Of a stretch of DNA of 64,000 nt, positions 47,046 to 56,611 are shown piece by piece. The DNA is from Wenzhouxiangellaceae bacterium (lineage in GTDB: Bacteria > Pseudomonadota > Gammaproteobacteria > Xanthomonadales > Wenzhouxiangellaceae). Numbering within the stretch: the stretch's first letter is position 1; every line of letters starts with the position of its first letter. The stretch lies in assembly GCA_028289455.1 (NCBI GenBank), contig JANQPN010000009.1, positions 27,120 to 91,119 of the forward strand. The letters run 5' to 3'. Below the pieces are notes generated by a model. The model searched no databases. It saw nothing but the letters and a program-made list of their open reading frames with translations, and was not told where the DNA came from. Position numbers and translations under genes: made by a program.

Positions 47046-49220
47046 ATGAACTTAAGAACCGCCACTATCTGCCTGCTGACCATCGCTTTCATTTTCGGTT
47101 GTGACCGGGAACAAAATGCCGGCAGCGGCGTACCCATGAATTCCCTGGATCATTTAAATACTACCGTTAATCAGGCAGTTCCCAACCAGGCCACACTGCT
47201 GCAGGCACTGCCAGAACAGACGGTCGCCTATTTCCGTGCCCCCAGTTTTCAGGGCATGTTTCTGCAACCACAGGATGATGCCATTCAGCCAGCCTTACTG
47301 GCTGAGCCGATGCAACAGCAAACTGCTTTGATAGCACAGGGTTTACGCGATAATTTGTTCAGTAAGATTGGTAACCAGGCCATCAGTGATTTGCTGGATC
47401 TGTTACTGAACAAGCAAGCTGCGCCTATCGAAGTCGCCATACTGGCAGGCAACGGTGGTTTGATGACACCTGAAATACTCATCAACACAAAATTTGACCT
47501 GGAATCCACTCAGGAGCTCGACACTATACTGAATCACCTGGTCTCCACCAGCCAGGGACAACTCCAGCTGGCCAGTGAAGTTGATGACCAGGGCGCCTTT
47601 AAGCTGAGTGCGGCGCAGATGGATGTTCTGGGTCATTTTGATGCTGACAGTGATCAGTTCGTGCTGTTTACCGGACCAGCTGTTAATGAGTCCACATTCA
47701 ACAGTTTTCGTGACGGTACATTGGCCACTCGCACAGATGCCTATGCCTTCGAGCAAGGTATTGATTCAACAGGCTCCAACTTGGCCATTTGGGCGGATAC
47801 CAAAACATTATGGCAGCAGCTGTCATCTCTCATTCCACCCAATGATCGCTTCGGGCTGGAAAAACTCAACCTGCACAATACCGAGTTCTTTTATGCCGGC
47901 AGCGCCACCAAAGATGGTCACGGGAGCTTCAGAGTTATGTTGAAGCAGTCCGGTGATTCACCAAACCTGCTGCACATCAAGAGCTCTGATACCGTCAGAA
48001 ACGCGGGTGTGAGTTTGCCTGTTAAATTTGCCATCACCTTACCATTTCCCAACAAAGATCACCTGGATCAGGTTTTTCAATACGAGGATTCCTTCTCAAG
48101 TGAGAACAACATTCAGACCGGATATAACGAAATACGGGAAACACTCCTTGAACAGTTCGAGCTGGACTTAGACCAGCTGCTTGCCGTATTCGGACCAAGC
48201 GCCGTCATTGTGGGTGATAACGCAGGCATGTGGATTGCTTTACCCATTGAAGAAGCAGACGCTTTTAAAGAGTCGGTCAACTGGACGGTTGAGAAATTCG
48301 GGGCTGAACTGAATACAGAAAACTTCGAAGGCATTGATATCACCCATTACAAGCTACCCAGCCTTACCAATCTGGTTATTCAGCAGTCATCAGATCTGGA
48401 AGAAGTTGAAAACGAAGCCCCCTGGCTGACCCAACTGCTGGCCGCTGAAAGCACCCATCTGTATTGGCATCAGGAGCAATCCAACCTGATTATTGCCTCC
48501 GTTCCCCAAATATTAATGGCCAGGAACCGGCACTTATCGGATTACACCTTAAATGACTGGCTCACAGCTCATGAAGTTGATTGGAATGGTTCATTGCTGT
48601 CTGTATTGATGGAAAGCAACAAGCTGCCGGAACGTATCTACACTTTTTATCTTGAAAGCATTCAAATGCTCAGTGATGTCGCCGGGGTCGATGCTAATTT
48701 GATGCGTATGCCGTTGGCGGAAGATCTTCAGTTGCCCAAGCAGGGCAGACTCGGCATGCAGATAAAAACCGCCGGCGACATTACCAGCCTGCAGTTTGAC
48801 TATGAACAATCCATGATCGACTACATCTGGGGCGGTGGTGGTGTGGCAGTAGTGGCTACCGCCGGTGTGCTGGCTGCGATTGCCATTCCGGCCTATCAGA
48901 ATTATACGGTTAGGGCTCAGGTATCAGAAACAATTCTTAGTGCTGCTGAGTTGAAGTTCATGCTTGCAGATTTTTATATCACCAATAACCGTTATCCAAC
49001 AGTTGAAGAAGCTGAAACCTTCTATATGGAAACCGACAACGCGACCATCAGTTTCGATGCTGATTCTCAAGTAATTGAGATTGTATTTAATGATGTTATC
49101 AGTGAAATGAGTGGTGATATGGTTATGTTGATTCCTGATGTTGATGAAGGTGGGTATTTTGAATGGTGGTGTGAGAATGTTTCGGCTGATGATGTGCATG
49201 TGCCGGCGGAGTGTCGGTGA
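47046..49220 (+). CDS. Lipoprotein fused to a C-terminal type IV pilin-like domain
   Basis: I start at the ATG at 47046 (724 aa), preceded by AAGAG, because it gives a lipobox IFGC at Cys19; the longer frame starts with TTG. Residues 20-585 form a large extracytoplasmic domain that looks like a DUF3352-type protein (AYFRAPSFQG..., GDNAGMWIALPIEEADAFK). A membrane helix with GVLAAIAIPAYQNYTVRAQV follows (about 597-625): this is the second half of the pilin alpha-1 helix. The end has the pilin disulfide pair, WWC at Cys709 and PAECR at Cys723. The prepilin cleavage motif (G-F-T-L-I-E) is absent, so this is not a normal pilin. See findings. Confidence 0.8.
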   Translation: MNLRTATICLLTIAFIFGCDREQNAGSGVPMNSLDHLNTTVNQAVPNQATLLQALPEQTVAYFRAPSFQGMFLQPQDDAIQPALLAEPMQQQTALIAQGLRDNLFSKIGNQAISDLLDLLLNKQAAPIEVAILAGNGGLMTPEILINTKFDLESTQELDTILNHLVSTSQGQLQLASEVDDQGAFKLSAAQMDVLGHFDADSDQFVLFTGPAVNESTFNSFRDGTLATRTDAYAFEQGIDSTGSNLAIWADTKTLWQQLSSLIPPNDRFGLEKLNLHNTEFFYAGSATKDGHGSFRVMLKQSGDSPNLLHIKSSDTVRNAGVSLPVKFAITLPFPNKDHLDQVFQYEDSFSSENNIQTGYNEIRETLLEQFELDLDQLLAVFGPSAVIVGDNAGMWIALPIEEADAFKESVNWTVEKFGAELNTENFEGIDITHYKLPSLTNLVIQQSSDLEEVENEAPWLTQLLAAESTHLYWHQEQSNLIIASVPQILMARNRHLSDYTLNDWLTAHEVDWNGSLLSVLMESNKLPERIYTFYLESIQMLSDVAGVDANLMRMPLAEDLQLPKQGRLGMQIKTAGDITSLQFDYEQSMIDYIWGGGGVAVVATAGVLAAIAIPAYQNYTVRAQVSETILSAAELKFMLADFYITNNRYPTVEEAETFYMETDNATISFDADSQVIEIVFNDVISEMSGDMVMLIPDVDEGGYFEWWCENVSADDVHVPAECR

Positions 49221-49643
49221 AATGAGCGGATCGCGAAAGCAAAGTCTGATATCAAACTATATCAACGATACCTAGGCATGGTTGTATTTTAACCAGCAAA
49301 CCACTATCGATCATATAGAAAACCAACCAGAAATAATAACCAGGAAGGACTCTAGATAACTTGCTATTAATATTAGAGTGGCTGATTAATGGGCTTACAT
49401 TGCTATTTAAATCTCTCTAGCCAAAAAGTAAACCCGCTTTTGTCATGTGATAGGCAAATCTCGATCCCAAATTGGGAAATCGGGATCGCCGAATTTCGCA
49501 TGTCTAGAATCTAACTTTAGCTGGGTGACCACTGGTGTTTTAATAAGGAATGAAGCGCGTCTTACATCTAAAGCTATATCGTGAACTCTCATAATTTGTG
49601 AGCTCAAGAAGTCAAAAGATATACATGTTCCGTTTATTGTTAG
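49221..49643. other. Gap with a decayed element copy
   Basis: 423 bp. From about 49430 the sequence AACCCGCTTTTGTCATGTGA and the 3' part to about 49510 match the right part of the inverted-repeat element found whole at 53669-54927. No terminal inverted repeat survives, so I call it a degraded right end. The first 200 bp show no coding frame. Confidence 0.5.
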
Positions 49644-51380
49644 TTATTCAAATGAATCTTCGAATAAAACATCATTTATTCCGAAAATAACGTAGGTTTC
49701 ACCCGAGAGGTTTGCATTAGGATCACCACCGACGGCGCCTATGATCAGATCATCAATTCCATCCCCGTTGATATCACCAGCGTTGCTAACCGAGCCGCCA
49801 GATCCATCATATGCATTTATACCATTGATTACCAACCCTGTAGGGTTGCCAAGTGTATTCAAGTCAACTAACTCTATCACACCGCCATTAGCGAGAACAC
49901 CATCGTTGTCACCAAACAACACATAAGTTGTACCTGAGTTATTGCCGTTTGGATCAGCACTGGGCGCACCAATAACCAGATCGTTAATATCATCATCATT
50001 GATGTCACCGGCATTGTTGACTGAAATACCAGATCGGTCGTTTGTATCAACTCCGTTGATTACTAGCCCTGCCACACCACCAGCTGAATTTAACTCAGCC
50101 AGCTCTATCACACCGCCGTTGGCTACCACACCACTACTACTGCCAAACACCACATAGGTTTCGCCTGAGTTGTTGCCATTCGGATCACCATATCGTACAC
50201 CGATAATAAGATCATCAATACCGTCGCCATTGATATCACCGGCATTGCTTACCGAGCGGCCAGATAGATCATCCTCATCAATACCGTTGATCACCAAGCC
50301 CGTGGGGTTACCAGGGGCGTTCAAATCACGTAGATCGATTTCCCCGCCATTAGCAAGAACACCAGTGTTATTACCATACAGCACAAAGGTTACACCTGAG
50401 TTATTGGCATTCGGATCAGCGAAAGGTGCCCCAATCAGCAGATCATCAATACCATCGCCATTGATATCACCGGCATTACTGACCGAAGTCTCAGATGGAC
50501 CAATCGAAATCACCAGCCCTGCCGGCTTGTCTGCATTGTTCAAACTAGACAGCTCAATCACCCCACCATCGGCTACCACACCAGTACTATTGCCAAACAC
50601 TACATACCCCCCACCGCCCGCACCTATTAGCAGATCATCAATACCATCCCCATTGATGTCACCAGCATTACTGACCGAGAAACCAGATTGCCTATTCGCA
50701 TCAAAGCCATTGATTACTAGCCCAGTAGGATTGCCAGGTATGTTCAAATCAGAGAGCTCAATCACGCCACCGTCAGCTATTACGCCAGTACTATTGCCAA
50801 ACACCACATAGGTTTCACCTGAGTTTTTGGCATTCGGATCAGCAAGATTTGCCCCAATCATCAGGTCTTCAATACCATCCCCATTGATATCGCCAGCATT
50901 GCTGACAGATCTTCCAGAACTATCAAACGCATCAATGCCATTGATCACCAACCCTGCAGGAGTGCTTGCTGCGTTTAAATTAGACAGCTCAACCACGCCA
51001 CCACTAGCTACTACACCAGTGTTTTCACCAAACAGCACATAAGTTTGGCCCGAGCCATTGCTATTTACATCAGCACCTCTCGCGCCAATAATCAGGTCGT
51101 CAATTCCATCCCCATTAATATCACCGACATTACTAACCGAACTACCAGAGTAATCATTGGCAGCAATTCCGTTGATCACCAGCCCAGGGACTCCTGTAGG
51201 GGTGTTTAACTCAGATAATTCAATGATGTGATCAGCTGGGAAAGACTGTGCCTGCACCATTCCAATCAGGCTACCTCCTAGTGCTAACCCAAGAAGCCCA
51301 AGTTGTATGCTCTTACACAATACTTGCTTCTGAAATCCTCTACTAAGTTGCTGTTCAAAATTTATTGGCATGTTACTCAT
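49644..51380 (-). CDS. Seven-repeat FG-GAP (integrin-alpha-like) exported protein A
   Basis: 578 aa from the ATG at 51380; an in-frame GTG at 51401 is an alternative and no strong ribosome-binding site decides. A signal-like hydrophobic stretch (LGLLGLALGGSLIGMVQAQ) precedes seven repeats of about 68 aa, each with S(N)AGDINGDG(I)DDL(I)IGA then a Tyr-Val-(L/V)-FG strand, where D-x-N-x-D-G-x-(D/E)-D binds calcium. Seven copies suit a closed seven-blade propeller. The protein ends in VLFEDSFE, a tail shared with the next gene and with the 2045-aa protein. Likely surface or secreted; ligand unknown. Confidence 0.85.
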   Translation of the reverse strand: MSNMPINFEQQLSRGFQKQVLCKSIQLGLLGLALGGSLIGMVQAQSFPADHIIELSELNTPTGVPGLVINGIAANDYSGSSVSNVGDINGDGIDDLIIGARGADVNSNGSGQTYVLFGENTGVVASGGVVELSNLNAASTPAGLVINGIDAFDSSGRSVSNAGDINGDGIEDLMIGANLADPNAKNSGETYVVFGNSTGVIADGGVIELSDLNIPGNPTGLVINGFDANRQSGFSVSNAGDINGDGIDDLLIGAGGGGYVVFGNSTGVVADGGVIELSSLNNADKPAGLVISIGPSETSVSNAGDINGDGIDDLLIGAPFADPNANNSGVTFVLYGNNTGVLANGGEIDLRDLNAPGNPTGLVINGIDEDDLSGRSVSNAGDINGDGIDDLIIGVRYGDPNGNNSGETYVVFGSSSGVVANGGVIELAELNSAGGVAGLVINGVDTNDRSGISVNNAGDINDDDINDLVIGAPSADPNGNNSGTTYVLFGDNDGVLANGGVIELVDLNTLGNPTGLVINGINAYDGSGGSVSNAGDINGDGIDDLIIGAVGGDPNANLSGETYVIFGINDVLFEDSFE

Positions 51381-51438
51381 AGCTGAGTCGATTTGGGGCA
51401 CCGTGAATTGTCAGAATAACCGCAACACTAGTCATTTA

Positions 51439-51741
51439 GGACACCCATTATTAATAGCTGGTATCTTACATCAATTACAGAATCCACCAACTGTAATTAT
51501 CTGAAGCCTCAGCTATGCTGAATCCATGACCATTCCCCGCTATGCCAACCGATTGTTTCCACAACTCAACTAGATAAGCCCTAATTCCAAATCAGAAAAT
51601 CGGCATCGCTGAGGTTATGTATGCCTGGGATCCAGCTTTTATTGGATGGATTGAGGTTTTTCATTAGTAATTTAAGTTTTTGCCTTCCGCTAAGAGGAAC
51701 CAAGAGGATTCATATATTGTGAATAGAAGATGTGGGTGTCC
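51439..51741. mobile_element. Internally deleted copy of the inverted-repeat element
   Basis: 303 bp, bounded by GGACACCCAT at 51439-51448 and its near-perfect inverted copy GTGGGTGTCC at 51732-51741. The left 100 bp match 53671-53790 of the full copy and the right part matches 54730-54925. The transposase gene is lost, so it is a MITE-like derivative. It lies directly upstream of FG-GAP gene A. Confidence 0.7.
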
Positions 51742-51773
51742 TAGTTCTTTTTCTTTGAGCTAAGATCGACTAG

Positions 51774-53576
51774 CTACTCCAATTCAAAACTATCAATAAA
51801 AAAGGCATCACTGCCGAATACCACATAGGTACTGCCCGCTTCATTGATGCCATATGGATCCGAACGTATCGCAGAAATTAACAGATCGTCGACGCCATCC
51901 CCATTAATATCGCCAGCTGTGCTGACCGAGCTACCGGTTAAGTCATCTATATTGATACCGTTGATCGTCAAGCCAGCCACATGCGGATTAGCTGTGCCTA
52001 GGCTTGACAGTTCAATCACCCCATCAACCGGAAAATCACCTGTGCTACTGCCAAAGATCACATAGGCCTCACCGGCTTGAAGGATGTCATTCGGACTTGC
52101 AGCTTCTACACCAATCAACAGATCATCCACTCCATCCCCATTGACATCTCCAGAATTGCTGACTTCTCTTCCTGTGAAATCAAGCCTGTCTATTCCGTTT
52201 AGAATCAAGCCAGACACATCCGGGTCGGCAGTAATTAAACTTGATAAATTAATAATACCATCGCTTGGAAAATTACCGGTACTATTGCCAAAGATCACAT
52301 AGCTTTGGCCAGCGCTGGTAATACCATTCGGTTCCGCAGACGCTGCACCAATAAACAGATCATCCACTCCATCCCCATTGATATCACCTGCATTACTAAC
52401 TGAGGTGCCTAATCTGTCACCTGAATTGATTCCGTTGATAAGCAAACCATTTGTATCCGGGCTAGCTGAAGCCAAGCTGGATAAGTTAATCACACGATCG
52501 GCTGGAAAATTATCCGCGTTAGCACCAAATATGACGTAAATCTGACCAGCATCGAAATTACCATCCGGACTAGCACTTGGGGCTCCAATCAAAAAATCAT
52601 CGAATCCATCATTGTTAATATCACCAGCGGCGCTAATTGAAGAGCCAGAAGTGTCGTTTTCGTCTATACCATTAATGACCAGACCAGCTGCGTCAGGATT
52701 GGTAGTTGTCAAAGTAGATAATTCAATCACTCGATCGCCAGGAAAACCGTCCATGTTACTACCAAAGATGATATAGGTTTCACCGGCACTATTTATACCG
52801 TTAGGATCGGCACCAAGCGCACCAATTAATAGATCATCGAAGCCATCGTTATTTACATCACCAGCATTGCTTACGCGGCTGGCAAAGTCATTTTCATCTA
52901 TTCCATTGATAGTCAAACCGAGCACATCCGGATTGGCAGTAGTTAAACTGGATAAATCAATGATACGATCGCTTGGAAAATCATCTGTGCTATTCCCAAA
53001 AAGCACATAACTTTCACCAGCGCGCCTGTTACCATTCGGAGATGCTGATCGTGCAGCTATCAGCAGGTCATCCACTCCATCCCCGTTGACATCGCCTGCA
53101 TTACTGACTGAGTTGCCCAAACGATCACCAACACCAAAGACATTGATATCCCCATCAATTCCATTGATTACCAGACCTGCGATGTCCGGATTTGTTGTAG
53201 CCAGACTAGATAAAGCAATGACGCCGTCGTTTGGGAAACCATCTGTATCATCACCAAAAATGACATAGACTTGACCAAAATTATAATAGCCATCTCTATC
53301 GACACCAGGCGCTCCGACGATTAGATCATCAAGCCCATCCCCATTCACATCGCCTGCATTACTGACGGAATAACCTGAACGATCACCGCGGCTGATCCCA
53401 TTTATTGCCAGGCCTGATGTGCTATTGGCCTCGGTTCCATTTAATGATGATAACTCGATAACACCACTAGACGGAAAGCCTTGTCCATGTGCAACATCAA
53501 CCACTGTTGAACTCATTGCAAAGCCAGCGATCAATTTATGAATACAACTATTTAATGTTTTTTTCTTAAACGGCAA
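51774..53576 (-). CDS. Seven-repeat FG-GAP (integrin-alpha-like) exported protein B
   Basis: 600 aa from a TTG start with AGGA 8 nt upstream; no in-frame ATG fits better. A signal peptide precedes seven FG-GAP units with the calcium motif in GDVNGDG(V/F/L)DDL(L/I)I, followed by AGE(A/T)YV(I/V)FG strands. Paralogous to protein A with the same repeat number but divergent spacing between units. Ends FFIDSFELE, again the F-x-D-S-F-E tail. The gene abuts the full element copy as protein A abuts its deleted copy, which suggests duplication of a gene-element unit. Confidence 0.85.
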   Translation of the reverse strand: MPFKKKTLNSCIHKLIAGFAMSSTVVDVAHGQGFPSSGVIELSSLNGTEANSTSGLAINGISRGDRSGYSVSNAGDVNGDGLDDLIVGAPGVDRDGYYNFGQVYVIFGDDTDGFPNDGVIALSSLATTNPDIAGLVINGIDGDINVFGVGDRLGNSVSNAGDVNGDGVDDLLIAARSASPNGNRRAGESYVLFGNSTDDFPSDRIIDLSSLTTANPDVLGLTINGIDENDFASRVSNAGDVNNDGFDDLLIGALGADPNGINSAGETYIIFGSNMDGFPGDRVIELSTLTTTNPDAAGLVINGIDENDTSGSSISAAGDINNDGFDDFLIGAPSASPDGNFDAGQIYVIFGANADNFPADRVINLSSLASASPDTNGLLINGINSGDRLGTSVSNAGDINGDGVDDLFIGAASAEPNGITSAGQSYVIFGNSTGNFPSDGIINLSSLITADPDVSGLILNGIDRLDFTGREVSNSGDVNGDGVDDLLIGVEAASPNDILQAGEAYVIFGSSTGDFPVDGVIELSSLGTANPHVAGLTINGINIDDLTGSSVSTAGDINGDGVDDLLISAIRSDPYGINEAGSTYVVFGSDAFFIDSFELE

Positions 53577-53667
53577 TGGTCATTTCCTACCAGGTCAGAC
53601 AAAGCGACCTGTTTCAGCAAAGAGGGTCAATTGCTCCCTATCAAACGCAATTATAACTGGACAAACA

Positions 53668-54619
53668 TTGGGACACCCATTACTAATAGACGAAATCTTA
53701 CACCAATTACAGAGTCTGCCGACTGTAAATCCACTATCTCTCAGCTATGCTGAACCCATAACCATTCCACGCTCATCACTGGTTTCAACCAGTACTACGC
53801 CTTACTATCACTGTATAGGCCGTTGTGTGCGTACAGCTTTTCTATATCGTTTTGATCAATTGACTAGTCGATCCTTCAAGCACCGCAGAGGCTGTATTGT
53901 TGAAAAGTTGGCTCACCTCTTCTCAATATTTTCTATCCATACTTGTTCTTATGCTGTTATGAGTAACCATTACCACCTGGTTTAAAGCTTGATCCGTGTG
54001 GAGCAGAGCAATGGTCTGTTGATGAAGTGCTGGAACGATGGTGCCAGCTGTTTTCTGGATCGTTGTTGATACAACGCTACCGAAATAGCGAACCACTGGC
54101 TTCCGGAGAACTGGCTAAAGTCAATGAATTATGCGAGAAATACCGATCCAGGCTGTGCAGCCTGTCGTGGTTCATAAGTTGTCTTAATGAATCTATAGCT
54201 CGTATGGCCAATGCAGAAGATGGCTGCACCGGACGTTTCTGGAAGGTCGATTCAAGTCACAGGCTTTACTGGATGAACAGGCATTGATCAGTTGTATGGC
54301 CTATGTGGATCTGAATCCGATTAGAGCCGGCTTCGCCGAAACGCCTGAGCAATCTGACTATACTTCTATACAACAACGAGTCCAGGAATTCCAATCTGAC
54401 GAAGACCCTGAGTGCTTATCTGAAGTGATTCCGGAGTTACTGGGGTTTTCAGGGGAGCTGGATGACCAGACTGGCTTACCTTACCTTTTCAATGATTACC
54501 TGGAACTGGTTGATTGGAGTGGTAGAACGATACACCCAGATAAGAAAGGAAAGATACCCGATAACCTACCGCCAATCTTACAACGACTGAGAATTGAGCC
54601 TGCATCATTACTTCAATAA
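53668..54619 (+). pseudogene. Frameshifted Y1 (REP-associated type) transposase
   Basis: Three overlapping frames join into one protein. PYYHCIGRCVRTAFLYRFDQ and CSYAVMSNHYHLV are the start and HUH motif of COG1943/RAYT-type Y1 transposases. At 53983 the frame shifts by a lost base, after which KLDPCGAEQWSVDEVLERW continues. At about 54240 a second lost base shifts it again into LISCMAYVDLNPIRAGFA, which also belongs to the family, followed by a Pro-rich end. The HUH histidines are intact but two frameshifts mean it is not expressed whole. The gene fills most of the inverted-repeat element. Confidence 0.85.
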
Positions 54620-54927
54620 CTCTCCAACACAAAAGGAACCCGCTTTTGCCATGTCATAGGCAAAGCACGATCCATACAGATAACAGCTATTAGCTATGAC
54701 AGAAAGTTTCTGAAAGGTATCAGTTCAGCCAATAGAATGCATCCACAACTCAACTAAGAAATTCTCACTTCCGAATCAGGAAACCGGTATTGCCGAGGTT
54801 TGGCATGCCTGAAATCCAGCATTTACGGACTGAGACGCAATCTATTCATTGTGAATTAAGTATTTTTTGTGCCTGCGTAATGCTGAGTAGCATTCACAAT
54901 TTATGAACTAAAGAGATGGGTGTCCCA
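53669..54927. mobile_element. Inverted-repeat element carrying the RAYT-like transposase
   Basis: 1259 bp, bounded by a perfect 12-bp inverted repeat: TGGGACACCCAT (53669-53680) and ATGGGTGTCCCA (54916-54927). Each end contains a short GGG-ACA-CCC mini-hairpin. Y1 transposases usually act on REP or subterminal hairpins rather than true terminal repeats, so the symmetry is notable. A deleted relative is at 51439-51741 and a right-end remnant near 49430-49510. Confidence 0.75.
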
Positions 54928-55062
54928 GTAATTTCTGGTGATTTACCATAACAATAGTATAGGGGCAACGAAAGGATGGACACAATTTTGCTATATTAAC
55001 CACCTGAGGTGGGAAAAAACGGCTCCTGTCTCGGCCAGCCAGGAATGCAAGTTGTTTTGATG
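54928..55062. other. Short gap beside the element
   Basis: Contains CCACCTGAGGTGG near 55000, a 6-1-6 hairpin next to a run of A, but the run is on the wrong side for a terminator of the cassette at 55063. No coding frame. Confidence 0.4.
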
Positions 55063-55902
55063 CTACTTTTTCTTAGAAGCTTTTCTTGATCTCTTTTTCT
55101 TTGTTTTTTTCTTTGACTTTTTCCCTTGACTTCCACCTGCTTTCTTCACACTGGTTTTTTTAACCAAATTCAACAACCATTGAATTTTTCGTGCCCTCCA
55201 TACTTTGAATCGTTTCCATGCTCTTTTTAAAGATGCAACCAACCCCTTTGTAACATTTGGGAGTTCAACACCGTCAAACTCTACTGAAATCACGCTCTCT
55301 CTTTTTATCGTTATAGTGCGAATGCTTTCTTCATCCTCGCTCTGGAAGTCACCTGAAAAGTCTTCCTCTTCTACCAGCTCATTACATTCATTTTTACGAT
55401 AGATAAGAATCGGAGTAATCGCTATATCGGAACTCGTCGCGGGATCATTATCAAACTTTTTTAAAAGCCCTACATATTGATAGCTTCCAATTGTCTCAAT
55501 TCTAACTATGGCCTGTATTTTCGCGGCCTGCGCCATGAATTTATCAAGACTGTCTTTCAGGCTATCCCTAAAAGCGTCGGTTCGTGTTTCTACGAGGTTA
55601 AAAATGAAACCACAAAATAGCGCTGTTCCTACAGATAACACACCTTTAAGTTTAAAAGGCATTGCCACATCGAAATACCACCATTCGTGAATAGCAGTTA
55701 TCCAGCCATTAAAATATGCATAACCTATTACAGCAATAATATGGGTGAGTGAATAAAAAATAAGCCCAGCAAAGATAGCCCATAAAAGAACCACCGATGA
55801 CCCCTTGAGAGCTTGATATTTATACCTGAAATAATGTGTGAAATTTAGAAAAAAGAAACCCGCCAAAAGCGGGAACATATAGTTCTTAAATAGCTCTGTC
55901 AC
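55063..55902 (-). CDS. Membrane protein with lysine-rich tail, second gene of an unknown cassette
   Basis: 279 aa from a GTG start with AAGG 8 nt before it. Three hydrophobic helices (about 10-28, 36-62, 83-103) are followed by a coiled or beta domain (SLDKFMAQAAKIQAIVRIE...) and a C-terminal tail in which Lys and Arg make up more than half of the last 35 residues. I do not recognise it. The gene starts 14 bp after the stop of the 231-aa gene, so the two are co-transcribed. The polybasic tail might bind nucleic acid or membrane. Confidence 0.65.
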   Translation of the reverse strand: MTELFKNYMFPLLAGFFFLNFTHYFRYKYQALKGSSVVLLWAIFAGLIFYSLTHIIAVIGYAYFNGWITAIHEWWYFDVAMPFKLKGVLSVGTALFCGFIFNLVETRTDAFRDSLKDSLDKFMAQAAKIQAIVRIETIGSYQYVGLLKKFDNDPATSSDIAITPILIYRKNECNELVEEEDFSGDFQSEDEESIRTITIKRESVISVEFDGVELPNVTKGLVASLKRAWKRFKVWRARKIQWLLNLVKKTSVKKAGGSQGKKSKKKTKKKRSRKASKKK

Positions 55903-55915
55903 CCCTTTGGCCTTA

Positions 55916-56611
55916 TTATCGTGGCTTGGTTTGCAGTTTTCTGTTTTCTAAATATCTTGCCACATTGCGCTGTGCAACTTTGCTCTTGCGTTGTGCCGCT
56001 GTCGTCACAGAGAAGACACCATCCCGGCTGATAGAGTATGGGATATCGCCTTCTTTTGAATAGAATTCAGATTCACCAGTAAACAACGTCACCAAATTGC
56101 CTAAAATACCGCGACGTTTTCTGCGTATCCTGGCGGCCGCTTCAAATGCCTCCTGTCCAGATAATGATTTAACAGCCATCTGCACCTCCCGACTGTTATT
56201 TATATTATTCTCATATTCAAGTGCGACAAACCCATCGATCGAGCCATCATCAACTGCCTCCAACCCGGCAAAAACATAACGACGGCCTTGTTTAGTTGAA
56301 GCTTTGTCATACTCATATACCTCATCAATTCCTTTACTAATTGCTTCCAGGCTTGTCCCGGGCGCATAGAAAGCCTTATAAAAAGCTTTTTCAAGTTCTG
56401 CACGGGTGATACCGCTCTCACCTTTGTTGCTTTGCTCAAACAAGCGACCCCATTCGGCACGGCAATTCTGCATTGCGGACGCGTACGCAAGACAAACAAA
56501 CAGTTTGCCATATGGAAGTGCTTTTTGATATTGGTGTGCAGACTGAATACCCCAAAGGCAGTCATAAACACGCTGAACATCCACTCCTGTGGAGAGCTGG
56601 TTACCAGACAT
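55916..56611 (-). CDS. Unknown protein, first gene of the cassette
   Basis: 231 aa with AGGGAAATT before the ATG. The N-terminal half is helical with a Cys and a hydrophobic LFVCLAYASAM segment; the C-terminal third is basic (RIRRKRRG, RKSKVAQRN). No known catalytic motif is seen. I do not recognise it. Adjacent to the 279-aa membrane protein with a 14-bp gap, so they probably form one unit. Confidence 0.65.
   Translation of the reverse strand: MSGNQLSTGVDVQRVYDCLWGIQSAHQYQKALPYGKLFVCLAYASAMQNCRAEWGRLFEQSNKGESGITRAELEKAFYKAFYAPGTSLEAISKGIDEVYEYDKASTKQGRRYVFAGLEAVDDGSIDGFVALEYENNINNSREVQMAVKSLSGQEAFEAAARIRRKRRGILGNLVTLFTGESEFYSKEGDIPYSISRDGVFSVTTAAQRKSKVAQRNVARYLENRKLQTKPR

Noticed and set aside
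54996..55015. Terminator at CCACCTGAGGTGG
   Set aside because: The adjacent run of A puts T before, not after, the hairpin for the minus-strand cassette.
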